A program made the position numbers and the translations under genes. The notes beneath the pieces are model-generated. The model saw nothing but the letters and a program-made list of their open reading frames with translations. It was not told the DNA's origin and did not search any database. Shown here one piece after another: positions 1 through 6,804 of a stretch of 18,970 nt of DNA. Source of the DNA: JAKLKS01 sp964370855 (lineage in GTDB: Bacteria; Planctomycetota; JAJSAM01; JAKLKS01); assembly GCA_964370855.1 (NCBI GenBank), contig CAYJMF010000093.1:1-18970 (forward strand), read 5' to 3'. How positions within the stretch are numbered: the stretch's first letter is position 1; each line of letters starts with the position of its first letter.

Positions 1-41
1 GGCAGGCCTTTGGCCGAGTTATCCACAAGTTAATTGGAAAG

Positions 42-428
42 TTGGGTGCGTCCCCTTTGCTCCTCCTCCTCGGGTGCGCGGGGGGGGGGGTGCCGGAGGC
101 GGTCATCGAGGAGCCGGCCGCGGTGGTGGGCATGGCGGAACTCGACCTCGCCATCGAGTGCGATCGGCTGCGGGTGGTGGCGCCGGAGGGGATGCGGGAG
201 CGGGTCCTCGGGCCGGCGGCGGGCGTGGCGGGGCCCTGGGAGGTGCGGGTGGGGAGCATATCCGTCCGCGTCCGCGAGGTGTTCCCCGAGATCCGATTCG
301 AGGGGGAGGACCTCTCCCTCGTGGCCGAGGGCATCGTGAAGGTCCGTCGCACCACGGGCCGGCTGCGCAGCGACGAGGGGCCCTATCGCACCGTCCTCCT
401 CCGCAACGGGAGGATGATGGCCCGGTGA
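42..428 (+). CDS. Putative lipoprotein of unknown function (5' end uncertain)
   Basis: I do not recognise the family. The reading frame begins with a run of leucines followed by Leu-Leu-Gly-Cys (residues 9-12 from the TTG at 42), which fits a lipobox, so the product is probably a secreted lipoprotein lipidated on Cys12. The rest (about 115 residues) is rich in short alternating hydrophobic/charged stretches and looks like a small beta-rich domain. The only canonical start is TTG at 42 and it gives almost no positive n-region. The frame stays open to base 3, and the residues just upstream (Arg, His, Lys, Lys) would make a good n-region. The true start may therefore lie outside the window. The stop is 2 nt before the MBL-fold gene, so the two are probably co-transcribed. 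Membership of the lipoprotein class is inference from the lipobox only. Confidence 0.6.
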   Translation: MGASPLLLLLGCAGGGVPEAVIEEPAAVVGMAELDLAIECDRLRVVAPEGMRERVLGPAAGVAGPWEVRVGSISVRVREVFPEIRFEGEDLSLVAEGIVKVRRTTGRLRSDEGPYRTVLLRNGRMMAR

Positions 429-430
429 CC

Positions 431-1189
431 ATGCGCCTCACCGTCCTCGGCTCCGGCAACGCCGTCCCCACGGCGACCCGCGGCTGCCCCGGCCTCCTCC
501 TGCGCGCGGGGGGGGAGACGGTGCTCCTCGATCCCGGCCCCGGGGCCCTGGCCGCGGCGGCGCGCCACGGGGCGGGGCCCGGCGCCATCACCGCGGTCCT
601 CGTCTCCCACCTCCACCTCGATCACCACCTCGACCTCGCGGCCCTCATCTTCGCCCTCCACGAGCCCCGCTTCCGGGATCGCCCGCCGCTGCGCGTGCTC
701 GGCCCGAAGGGGCTGCTCCGGGTGTACGGGCTCTGGCGGGAGGCCTACGGGAAGTGGATCGAGCCCGCGGGCTGGACCCTCGACATGGAGGAGGCCGCCC
801 CCGGCCCCCGCGCCCTCGGCGGGCTCCGGGTCGAGGCCGTGGAGGTCCCCCACGGCTCCACCCCCGCCTTCGGGTGGCGGATCCGGGAGGAGGAGGGGGG
901 GCCGCTGCTCGCCTTCTCCGGGGACACCGGCGAGGGGGCCGGCGCCGCCGCCTGCGGCCGGGACGCCGACCTCTTCGTCCTCGAGTGCACCCTCCCCGCG
1001 GGGGAGGAGCCGGTGAAGCACCTCACCGCCGCCGCCGCGGGCCGGGTCGCCGCCGCCGCCCGCTGCCGTCGCCTCCTCCTCGTACACTTCTCCGAGCGGG
1101 TCGACGGGACTCCCGTGGAGGAGGCGGTGCGCGCCGCCTACGGCGGCCCCCTCGTTCTCGCCCACGACGGCTACGAAACCGGAGTCTGA
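431..1189 (+). CDS. MBL-fold metallo-hydrolase, RNase Z-like
   Basis: A 252-aa metallo-beta-lactamase-fold protein. It opens with the glycine-rich strand-turn Gly-Ser-Gly-Asn-Ala-Val-Pro (residues 7-13) seen in RNase Z/ElaC-like and related hydrolases. The metal-binding motif HxHxDH is intact (His60, His62, Asp64, His65). A later SGDTGEG segment carries the bridging Asp, a Lys-His-Leu-Thr segment fits the next metal His, and Leu-Val-His-Phe-Ser near the C terminus fits the last. Family members bind two zinc ions and cut phosphoester or related bonds, usually in the cytosol; the substrate here cannot be told. A true tRNase Z would need an exosite that I do not see, so I call it RNase Z-like only. 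The ATG at 431 sits 2 nt after the upstream stop. The frame is open far upstream, but that is a high-GC artefact. It is the second gene of a five-gene run. Confidence 0.85.
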   Translation: MRLTVLGSGNAVPTATRGCPGLLLRAGGETVLLDPGPGALAAAARHGAGPGAITAVLVSHLHLDHHLDLAALIFALHEPRFRDRPPLRVLGPKGLLRVYGLWREAYGKWIEPAGWTLDMEEAAPGPRALGGLRVEAVEVPHGSTPAFGWRIREEEGGPLLAFSGDTGEGAGAAACGRDADLFVLECTLPAGEEPVKHLTAAAAGRVAAAARCRRLLLVHFSERVDGTPVEEAVRAAYGGPLVLAHDGYETGV

Positions 1190-1202
1190 TCCCTTGATCG
1201 CG

Positions 1203-2666
1203 ATGCGACGCACCGCCGGGCCCGCGGCGGCGGCCCTCCTCCTCGCGCTCCTCTGCGGCGGCCCCGTCCCCCGGGCCGGGGCGGACCCGGCCACCCTCGA
1301 CGAGATCGTGGCGGCCCTCGTCGCCTCCTCGGGCCTCAAGGCCCACACCGTGGCCGTGTCCGTGGTGGACCCGAGGGACGGGACCGTGCTCGCGGACCAC
1401 CGGGGCCGGGAGCCCATGACCCCGGCCTCCTGCATGAAGGTCGCCACCACGGCGGCGGCCCTGACGACCCTCGGGCCGGACCACCTCCTCCGCACCCGGC
1501 TCCTGGCCGTCCCCCCGGCCCGGGGGGGCGATCCCTCGGTGGTCCCGGGGGACCTCTGGCTCGTGGGAGGCGGCGACCCGGGGCTCTCGGAGCACGGCCC
1601 CGAGGGATCCACGCTGGCCGCCCTCGACGGCTTCGCGGCGCAGGTCCCGGCGAAGGGGATCCGCACCGTGCGCGGCGACCTCGTCCTCGACGCCTCCTGG
1701 TTCGACGGCCCCCGCGTCCACTCCACCTGGACCGACGTCGGCCCCGCGGCCCGCTGGTACGCCGCCGAGGTGGACGCCCTCACCGTGAACGACGCCTGCG
1801 TGGACGTCACCGTGGAGCCCGGGCCCGGGGGCGGCCGCATCTCCCTCTTCCCGGAGACGGGCCTCGTCCCCGTCGTGAACCGGGTCGCCGTGACCGCCTC
1901 CCGCAAGGAGCACGGCTTCGGCTTCCTCCTCTCCGCCGAGGGCAACACCCTCCAGGTGTCGGGGAAGGTGTGGACGAAGTCCGCCGGGGCGACCCTGCCC
2001 GCGGCCATCCACGATCCGGCGCTCCTCTGCGCGGAGCAGGTGGGCCGGGCCCTGGCCCGCGCCGGGGTGAGGGTGACGGGCGTGATCCGCCGCCCCCGGG
2101 ACGGGGAGGCGGCCCCCGGGGGGGCGGCCCTCCTCGCGGAGCACGGGACCCCCCTCTCCCTCGCCTGCGCCGTGGCCAACACGCGGAGCCAGAACCTCTG
2201 GGCGGAGACCCTGCTGCGCGTGATGGGGGCGGAGAGGAAGGGGGAGGGCTCCTTCGAGAAGGGGGCCCTGGCCGTGCAGGAGGCGCTCCGTCCCGCGGGC
2301 GCGGAGGTGGCCGCGGACCTCCGCGTCGTGGACGGCTCCGGCCTCTCCCGGGTGAACGAGGCCTCCGCCCTCTCCCTCGCCCGGATCCTCGCCCACGCGT
2401 GGAGGAGCGGGGCGAGGGACGCCTACTTCGGCGGCTTCGCGCGGCCCGGCACGGGGACCCTGGACGACCGCTTCCGGGAGAAGCGCTTCGAGGGCCGGGT
2501 CTTCGCCAAGACCGGGACCCTCACCCGGGTGTCGGGGCTCGCCGGCCTCGCCCTGGGGCCGGGGGACCGGCCCTTCTGCTTCGCCGTCCTCGGGGACGGG
2601 GTGGACGTCTCCCGCGCCCGCCGCCTCCAGGACGCCGTGGTCTCCGCCCTGGCGGGGGGGCGCTGA
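1203..2666 (+). CDS. dacB: D-alanyl-D-alanine carboxypeptidase/endopeptidase (PBP4 type, peptidase S13)
   Basis: A 487-aa low-molecular-weight class C penicillin-binding protein that trims or cleaves D-Ala-containing peptidoglycan cross-links in the periplasm. All three active-site motifs are present: Ser76-Cys-Met-Lys79 (nucleophile and general base), Ser329-Gln-Asn331, and Lys436-Thr-Gly438. The long insertion between the first two motifs is typical of the S13 family, and total length fits (usually 450-500 aa). The N terminus has two Arg, a run of Ala/Leu and an Ala-Gly-Ala site near residue 27, which is a Sec signal peptide. I chose ATG 1203; a TTG at 1194 would add three residues (Met-Ile-Ala) in front. 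It lies 13 nt after the MBL-fold gene and directly abuts rarA, so it sits inside the same transcription unit. Confidence 0.92.
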   Translation: MRRTAGPAAAALLLALLCGGPVPRAGADPATLDEIVAALVASSGLKAHTVAVSVVDPRDGTVLADHRGREPMTPASCMKVATTAAALTTLGPDHLLRTRLLAVPPARGGDPSVVPGDLWLVGGGDPGLSEHGPEGSTLAALDGFAAQVPAKGIRTVRGDLVLDASWFDGPRVHSTWTDVGPAARWYAAEVDALTVNDACVDVTVEPGPGGGRISLFPETGLVPVVNRVAVTASRKEHGFGFLLSAEGNTLQVSGKVWTKSAGATLPAAIHDPALLCAEQVGRALARAGVRVTGVIRRPRDGEAAPGGAALLAEHGTPLSLACAVANTRSQNLWAETLLRVMGAERKGEGSFEKGALAVQEALRPAGAEVAADLRVVDGSGLSRVNEASALSLARILAHAWRSGARDAYFGGFARPGTGTLDDRFREKRFEGRVFAKTGTLTRVSGLAGLALGPGDRPFCFAVLGDGVDVSRARRLQDAVVSALAGGR

Positions 2667-4028
2667 GTGGCCGACCTCTTCACCCCGGGGCGCGGCGACC
2701 TCCCGCCGCCGGCGGAGCCGCCCCTGGCGGAGCGGATGAGGCCCCGGACCCTCGAGGAGGTCCTCGGGCAGGACGAGGCCATGGGCGAGGGGACCCTGCT
2801 CCGCCGCCTCGCCGGCGAGGGGAAGATCCCCTCCCTCCTCCTCTGGGGCCCCCCGGGCACGGGGAAGACGACCCTGGCCCGCCTGCTGGCGGCCCGGGGC
2901 GGCCTCGATTTCACGGCCCTCTCGGCGGTGACGGGCGGCATCGCCGACCTCAAGAAGGCGGTGCAGGTCGCCCGGGCCATGCGCGCCGGGGGGCGGCGGA
3001 CGCTGCTGTTCGTGGACGAGATCCACCGCTTCAACAAGGCGCAGCAGGACGCCCTCCTCCCCCACGTGGAGGACGGGACCGTGGTCTTCGTGGGTGCCAC
3101 CACGGAGAACCCCTCCTTCGAGGTGAACGCCGCGCTCCTCTCCCGCTGCCGGGTGGTGGTGCTCCGCTCCCTCGACGAGGGGGCGCTCCGGGCCATCCTC
3201 GGGCGCGCGCTCTCCGACGCGGTGCGGGGGCTCGGAGGGCGGGGCCTCGTCGTGGAGGAGGGGGCGGCCTCGCTCCTCGTCCGGGCCGCCGACGGGGACG
3301 CCCGCCGCCTCCTCAACGCGCTGGAGGCCGCCGCCGCCGGGGCGGGGGAGGGGCCGGGCGCCGTCGTGACGGAGGCGCTGGCGCGGGGGGCCGTGGAGCG
3401 GGTCCTCCGCTACGACCGGGACGGGGAGGAGCACTTCAACATCATCTCCGCCCTCCACAAGTCGCTCCGCGACGGGGACCCCGACGCCGGCATCTACTGG
3501 CTCGCCCGCATGCTCGAGGCCGGGGAGGACCCGCTCTACGTGGCCCGGCGCCTCGTGCGCTTCGCCTCCGAGGACGTCGGCCTCGCCGACCCTCAGGCGC
3601 TCCCCCTCTGCCAGGCGGCCAAGGAGGCGGTCCATTTCCTCGGCATGCCCGAGGGGGCGCTGGCGCTGGCCGAAGCGGCGGTCTACCTGGCGCTGGCGCC
3701 GAAGTCCACGGCCGTCTACCGGGCCTGGGGGGAGGCCGCGGCGGCGGCCCGGGAGACGGGCTCGCTCCCGGTCCCTCTGCACCTCCGCAACGCGCCGACG
3801 GGGCTCATGAAGGACCTCGGCTACGGGAAGGGCTACCGCTACGCGCCGGACGCCGCCGACGGCGTCACGGGGCAGGAGACGATGCCCGCGGGCCTCGAGG
3901 GGCGGGAGTTCTACGTCCCCCGGGAGGTCGGATTCGAGCGGGAGATGCGCAAGCGCCTCGACTGGTTCCGGAAGAGGCGGGACGAGGTGCGCCGGGGGGA
4001 GGGGACGGGGGAGGGGAGGGGCCCATGA
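2667..4028 (+). CDS. rarA: Replication-associated recombination protein A (RarA/MgsA AAA+ ATPase)
   Basis: A 453-aa AAA+ ATPase of the RarA/MgsA/WRNIP1 family. These act at stalled replication forks as tetramers that interact with SSB and open duplex ends. Visible motifs: a Leu-Ala-Glu-Arg-Met-Arg-Pro opening typical of the family, Walker A GPPGTGKTT near residues 62-70, Walker B LLFVDEIHRFNKAQQD near 112-127, and sensor 1 GATTENPSF near 144-152. The MgsA C-terminal segments follow (HFNIISALHKSLRDGDPDAGIYW, then FASEDVGLADP, then the PTGLMKDLGYGKGYRYA tail). Length matches the family (about 440 aa). The start is GTG at 2667, immediately after the dacB TGA with no gap. The stop overlaps the suhB ATG by 4 nt (ATGA), which suggests translational coupling. 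Confidence 0.96.
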   Translation: MADLFTPGRGDLPPPAEPPLAERMRPRTLEEVLGQDEAMGEGTLLRRLAGEGKIPSLLLWGPPGTGKTTLARLLAARGGLDFTALSAVTGGIADLKKAVQVARAMRAGGRRTLLFVDEIHRFNKAQQDALLPHVEDGTVVFVGATTENPSFEVNAALLSRCRVVVLRSLDEGALRAILGRALSDAVRGLGGRGLVVEEGAASLLVRAADGDARRLLNALEAAAAGAGEGPGAVVTEALARGAVERVLRYDRDGEEHFNIISALHKSLRDGDPDAGIYWLARMLEAGEDPLYVARRLVRFASEDVGLADPQALPLCQAAKEAVHFLGMPEGALALAEAAVYLALAPKSTAVYRAWGEAAAAARETGSLPVPLHLRNAPTGLMKDLGYGKGYRYAPDAADGVTGQETMPAGLEGREFYVPREVGFEREMRKRLDWFRKRRDEVRRGEGTGEGRGP

Positions 4029-4825
4029 GCGGGGAGTACGCGAGGGAGCGGGAGGCGGCGGAGCGCATCGCGCGCCTCGCCGGGGAGGAGATCCTCCGCC
4101 ACTGGCGCCCCACGGGGCAGGAGAGCTACGGCGTGAAGGGCCGGCCCCGGGACCTGGTGACGGAGGCCGACCGGGCCGCCGAGGCCCTCATCCTCGGCCA
4201 CCTGCGGCGGGAGTTCCCCGGGGACGGGATCGTGGCCGAGGAGACGAGCCCCGCCTTCCTGCGCGCCGGCCGGGTCTGGGTGGTGGACCCCCTCGACGGG
4301 ACCGTCAACTTCGTCCACGGCATCCCCCAGTTCTCCGTCTCCGTGGGGTTCATGGAGGAGGGGGTGCCGAAGGCCGGCTGCGTCCACGGGCCGGTGCTCC
4401 GGGAGACCTACGTCTTCTCCTTCAAGGGGGGGGCGACCCTCGACGGGGTGCCGCTGCGGGTCTCGAAGCAGGCGGACCTCACCCGGGCGCTCCTCGTCAC
4501 GGGCTTCCCCTACAAGCGCAACGAGGACCCGCGCAACAACATGGACAACTTCGTCCGGCTGGCGCTCCACTGTCGCGGGGTGCGCCGCTTCGGGAGCGCC
4601 GCCCTGGACCTCGCCTTCGTCGCCGCGGGGCGGCTCGACGGGTACTGGGAGCAGTGGCTCTCCCCCTGGGACGTCTGCGCCGGCATCGGCCTGGTCATGG
4701 AGGCCGGCGGCATGGTCACGGGCATCCATGGCAAGGGGGACCCCGTGGAGGGGGAGACGATCCTCGCCACCAACGGCCGGATCCACGCTCAGCTCGACGG
4801 GATGCTAAGGGACGTTCCTTACTAA
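4025..4825 (+). CDS. suhB: Inositol-1-monophosphatase family protein (SuhB-like)
   Basis: A 266-aa Mg2+-dependent phosphatase of the IMPase/FIG superfamily that hydrolyses myo-inositol 1-phosphate or a similar sugar or nucleotide phosphate in the cytosol. Metal-binding motifs are complete: the Glu-Glu pair at 72-73 (GIVAEETS), Asp88-Pro-Leu-Asp91-Gly-Thr followed by Asn-Phe, and Trp-Asp216-Val-Cys-Ala-Gly. Length is normal (about 260-270 aa). The ATG overlaps the rarA stop by 4 nt. The last five codons (Arg-Asp-Val-Pro-Tyr) and the TAA lie inside the left arm of a perfect 30-bp inverted repeat, so the natural C terminus has been overwritten by a repeat element. The replaced part is short and past the last motif, so activity is probably kept. 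The physiological substrate cannot be fixed from sequence. Confidence 0.95.
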   Translation: MSGEYAREREAAERIARLAGEEILRHWRPTGQESYGVKGRPRDLVTEADRAAEALILGHLRREFPGDGIVAEETSPAFLRAGRVWVVDPLDGTVNFVHGIPQFSVSVGFMEEGVPKAGCVHGPVLRETYVFSFKGGATLDGVPLRVSKQADLTRALLVTGFPYKRNEDPRNNMDNFVRLALHCRGVRRFGSAALDLAFVAAGRLDGYWEQWLSPWDVCAGIGLVMEAGGMVTGIHGKGDPVEGETILATNGRIHAQLDGMLRDVPY

Positions 4826-4901
4826 GTAACTAACTCCGCTACCATCCCACGGATTGCCGAGGGTGCCCGAAGGAGTTAGTTACTTAGTAAGGAACGTCCC
4901 T
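4808..4901. repeat. MITE/REP-like element: perfect 30-bp inverted repeat, 34-nt loop
   Basis: Bases 4808-4837 and 4872-4901 are exact reverse complements over 30 bp, separated by 34 nt. The outer ends read AGGGACGTTCC and GGAACGTCCCT. Within each arm TTACTAAGTAA (or its complement) forms a smaller palindrome. The arms are AT-richer than the surrounding DNA, a sign of foreign origin. The left arm supplies the stop codon of suhB. In RNA the arms would form a long hairpin that could also stop transcription at the end of the five-gene run. Similar termini occur, as I recall, with IS200-type/REP-associated transposases, but I see no transposase here, so non-autonomous status is inference. Confidence 0.8.
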
Positions 4902-4943
4902 GCCTTTCGCCTTTGGGCCGCCGCGGGGGGGCGGCCGCCCGGC

Positions 4944-4969
4944 GGGGGGGGGGGGGGGGGGGGGGGGGG
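4944..4969. repeat. Homopolymer run of 26 G beside assembly gap
   Basis: An uninterrupted 26-G run preceded by the GC palindrome GGGCGGCCGCCC (4929-4940). It sits 9 nt before the N gap. Long G runs beside a gap often come from sequencing chemistry or assembly failure, so its length should not be trusted. Confidence 0.85.
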
Positions 4970-4978
4970 CCCGCGGGG

Positions 4979-4988
4979 NNNNNNNNNN
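4979..4988. other. Assembly gap (10 N)
   Basis: Ten undetermined bases. A fixed short N block is what scaffolders insert between contigs, so the true distance between the suhB side and the helicase side is unknown. Confidence 0.97.
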
Positions 4989-5047
4989 GCCTTTCCCCCG
5001 CCTCTCGCCCCCCCCCTCCCCGCCGATTCTCTTTGCCGTTGACACCC

Positions 5048-5067
5048 CCCCTCCTATCGTGGAGGGG
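5048..5067 (+). promoter_or_regulatory. Possible helicase-operon promoter/hairpin
   Basis: A 7-bp inverted repeat (CCCCTCC at 5048-5054, GGAGGGG at 5061-5067) encloses the 6-nt loop TATCGT. TATCGT matches a -10 box at 4 of 6 positions, and TTGCCG at 5033-5038 sits 16 nt upstream as a weak -35. A perfect TTGACA is present at 5039-5044 but only 10 nt from TATCGT. The site lies about 30 nt upstream of the XPB start, right of the assembly gap. The promoter call is weak; the inverted repeat is certain. Confidence 0.35.
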
Positions 5068-5094
5068 TTGGAGGACTCCGGGCCGGGAGATTCG

Positions 5095-6804
5095 ATGCAG
5101 AACCCCTCCGCACCCCTCATCGTCCAGACGGATCGCACCATCCTCGTGGACACTTCGGCCCCGGGCTACCCCGAGGCGAGGGACGCCCTCGTGCGCTTCG
5201 CCGAGCTGGAGAAGTCCCCGGAGCACTTCCACACCTACCGGATCACCCCCCTCTCCGTGTGGAACGCCGCCGCCTCGGGGATGTCCTCGGAGGCCATGGA
5301 GGAGGTGCTCCGGGCCCACGCCCGCTACGACCTCCCCCGCAACGTGGCCAAGTTCCTCCACGACACCGTGGAGCGCTACGGCCGGGTCCACCTCCTCCGG
5401 GAGGGCACCCGGATGTTCCTGGAGAGCGAGGATGCGACCATCCTAACTCTCGCCTGGAACAATCGTTACGTCCGACAGCACCTCCTCTCGGAGCCCTCCG
5501 GGAACAGGGTCGAGGTGGACCCCGCCCTGCGGGGCCACGTCAAGCAGGCGATGATCCGCCTCGGCTACCCCGTGGAGGACCTCGCGGGGTACGTGGAGGG
5601 GGGGAGACTCGACATCGCCTTCCGGACCACCCGCCTCTCCGGCTCCCCCCTCCGGATCCGCCCCTACCAGGAGGAGGCCGTGGCGGTCTTCCACGCCAAC
5701 GGCTCCGCCCGGGGGGGCTCCGGGGTGGTGGTGCTCCCCTGCGGCGCGGGGAAGACCGTCGTGGGCATCGGGGCCATGTGCAAGGTGCTCCGCAAGACCC
5801 TCGTCCTCACCACGAGCCTCACGGCGGTCCGCCAGTGGCGCTCCGAACTCCTCGACAAGACCGACCTCCCCCCGGGGATGGTGGGGGAGTACACCGGCGA
5901 GGTGAAGGACGTGCGCCCCGTCACCATCACCACCTACCAGATCCTCACCTACCGCCGCTCCCGGACCGAGGCCTTCGTCCACTTCGACCTCTTCCGCGCC
6001 TCCGACTGGGGACTCGTCATCTACGACGAGGTCCACCTCCTCCCCGCCCCCGTGTTCCGGGTCACGGCGGAGATCCAGGCGCTTCGCCGCCTCGGCCTCA
6101 CCGCCACCCTCGTGCGCGAGGACGGCAAGGAGGAGGACGTCTTCACCCTCATCGGGCCGAAGCTCTACGACGTCCCGTGGAAGGTGCTGGAGCGCCAGGG
6201 CTGGATCGCCTCCGCGGAGTGCACGGAGCTGCGCGTAGGGATGGACCACGACCTCCGCGTCCGCTACGCCGGCTCCGACCGGAGGGAGGCCTTCCGCATG
6301 GCCTCCGAGAACCCCGCCAAGCTCGTCGCCCTCAAGCGGGTACTCGCCCGCCACGCCGGGGACCGGGTGCTGGTCATCGGCCAGTACCTCGACCAGCTCG
6401 TCTTCTACGCGAAGGAGGTGGGGGCCCCCCTCATCACCGGACGGACCCCCCAGAAGGACCGGGACCACCTCTACGGCGCCTTCCGGGACGGGACCATCCC
6501 GCTGCTGTTCGTGAGCAAGGTGGGGAACTTCGCCATCGACCTCCCCGACGCCAACGTCCTCGTGCAGGTCTCCGGCACCTTCGGCTCCCGGCAGGAGGAG
6601 GCGCAGCGCCTCGGGCGCGTGCTGCGTCCGAAGAGCGACGGGTCCACGGCCCGCTTCTACACCATCGTCTCCCGGGACACCGTGGAGCAGGACCCCTTCG
6701 CCGAGAAGCGCCAGCGCTTCCTGACGGAGCAGGGCTACGCCTACTCCATCGTGGACCTGGAGCGCTCCACGCTCCTTGCAACGGAGGACGCCGCCCGGTG
6801 CTGA
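5095..6804 (+). CDS. XPB/Rad25-family DNA repair helicase
   Basis: A 569-aa superfamily 2 helicase of the XPB (ERCC3/Rad25) family, a 3'-5' DNA translocase used in eukaryotic nucleotide excision repair and found in some bacteria and archaea. The first ~115 residues form a Helicase_C_3-type domain (DRTILVDTSAPGY opening). A damage-recognition-like segment follows. The motor shows Walker A CGAGKTVVG (about 217-225), the DEVH box YDEVHLLPAPVFR (near 309-321), the XPB-specific RED motif within TATLVREDGKEEDVF (about 337-352), and motif VI QEEAQRLGRVLRPK (about 499-512). The ATG at 5095 has a GGGAG Shine-Dalgarno at 5085-5089; a GTG at 5059 lies in frame but inside the hairpin. The stop overlaps the next gene by 7 nt. 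The pair is a recurrent bacterial arrangement, unlike the archaeal XPB-Bax1 pair. Confidence 0.94.
   Translation: MQNPSAPLIVQTDRTILVDTSAPGYPEARDALVRFAELEKSPEHFHTYRITPLSVWNAAASGMSSEAMEEVLRAHARYDLPRNVAKFLHDTVERYGRVHLLREGTRMFLESEDATILTLAWNNRYVRQHLLSEPSGNRVEVDPALRGHVKQAMIRLGYPVEDLAGYVEGGRLDIAFRTTRLSGSPLRIRPYQEEAVAVFHANGSARGGSGVVVLPCGAGKTVVGIGAMCKVLRKTLVLTTSLTAVRQWRSELLDKTDLPPGMVGEYTGEVKDVRPVTITTYQILTYRRSRTEAFVHFDLFRASDWGLVIYDEVHLLPAPVFRVTAEIQALRRLGLTATLVREDGKEEDVFTLIGPKLYDVPWKVLERQGWIASAECTELRVGMDHDLRVRYAGSDRREAFRMASENPAKLVALKRVLARHAGDRVLVIGQYLDQLVFYAKEVGAPLITGRTPQKDRDHLYGAFRDGTIPLLFVSKVGNFAIDLPDANVLVQVSGTFGSRQEEAQRLGRVLRPKSDGSTARFYTIVSRDTVEQDPFAEKRQRFLTEQGYAYSIVDLERSTLLATEDAARC

Noticed and set aside
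1023..3782. Very long minus-strand open frame (919 codons) and others at 383-2182, 5443-6468 and 6741-8492
   Set aside because: They lie opposite clear genes (dacB, rarA, XPB and partner), are made of Arg/Gly/Pro/His-rich low-complexity peptide, and arise because stops are rare in very GC-rich DNA.
1970..4825. A 951-codon plus-strand frame that would join unrelated sequence to suhB
   Set aside because: Only its last 266 codons (from 4025) show a family pattern; the rest is an off-frame shadow of dacB and rarA.
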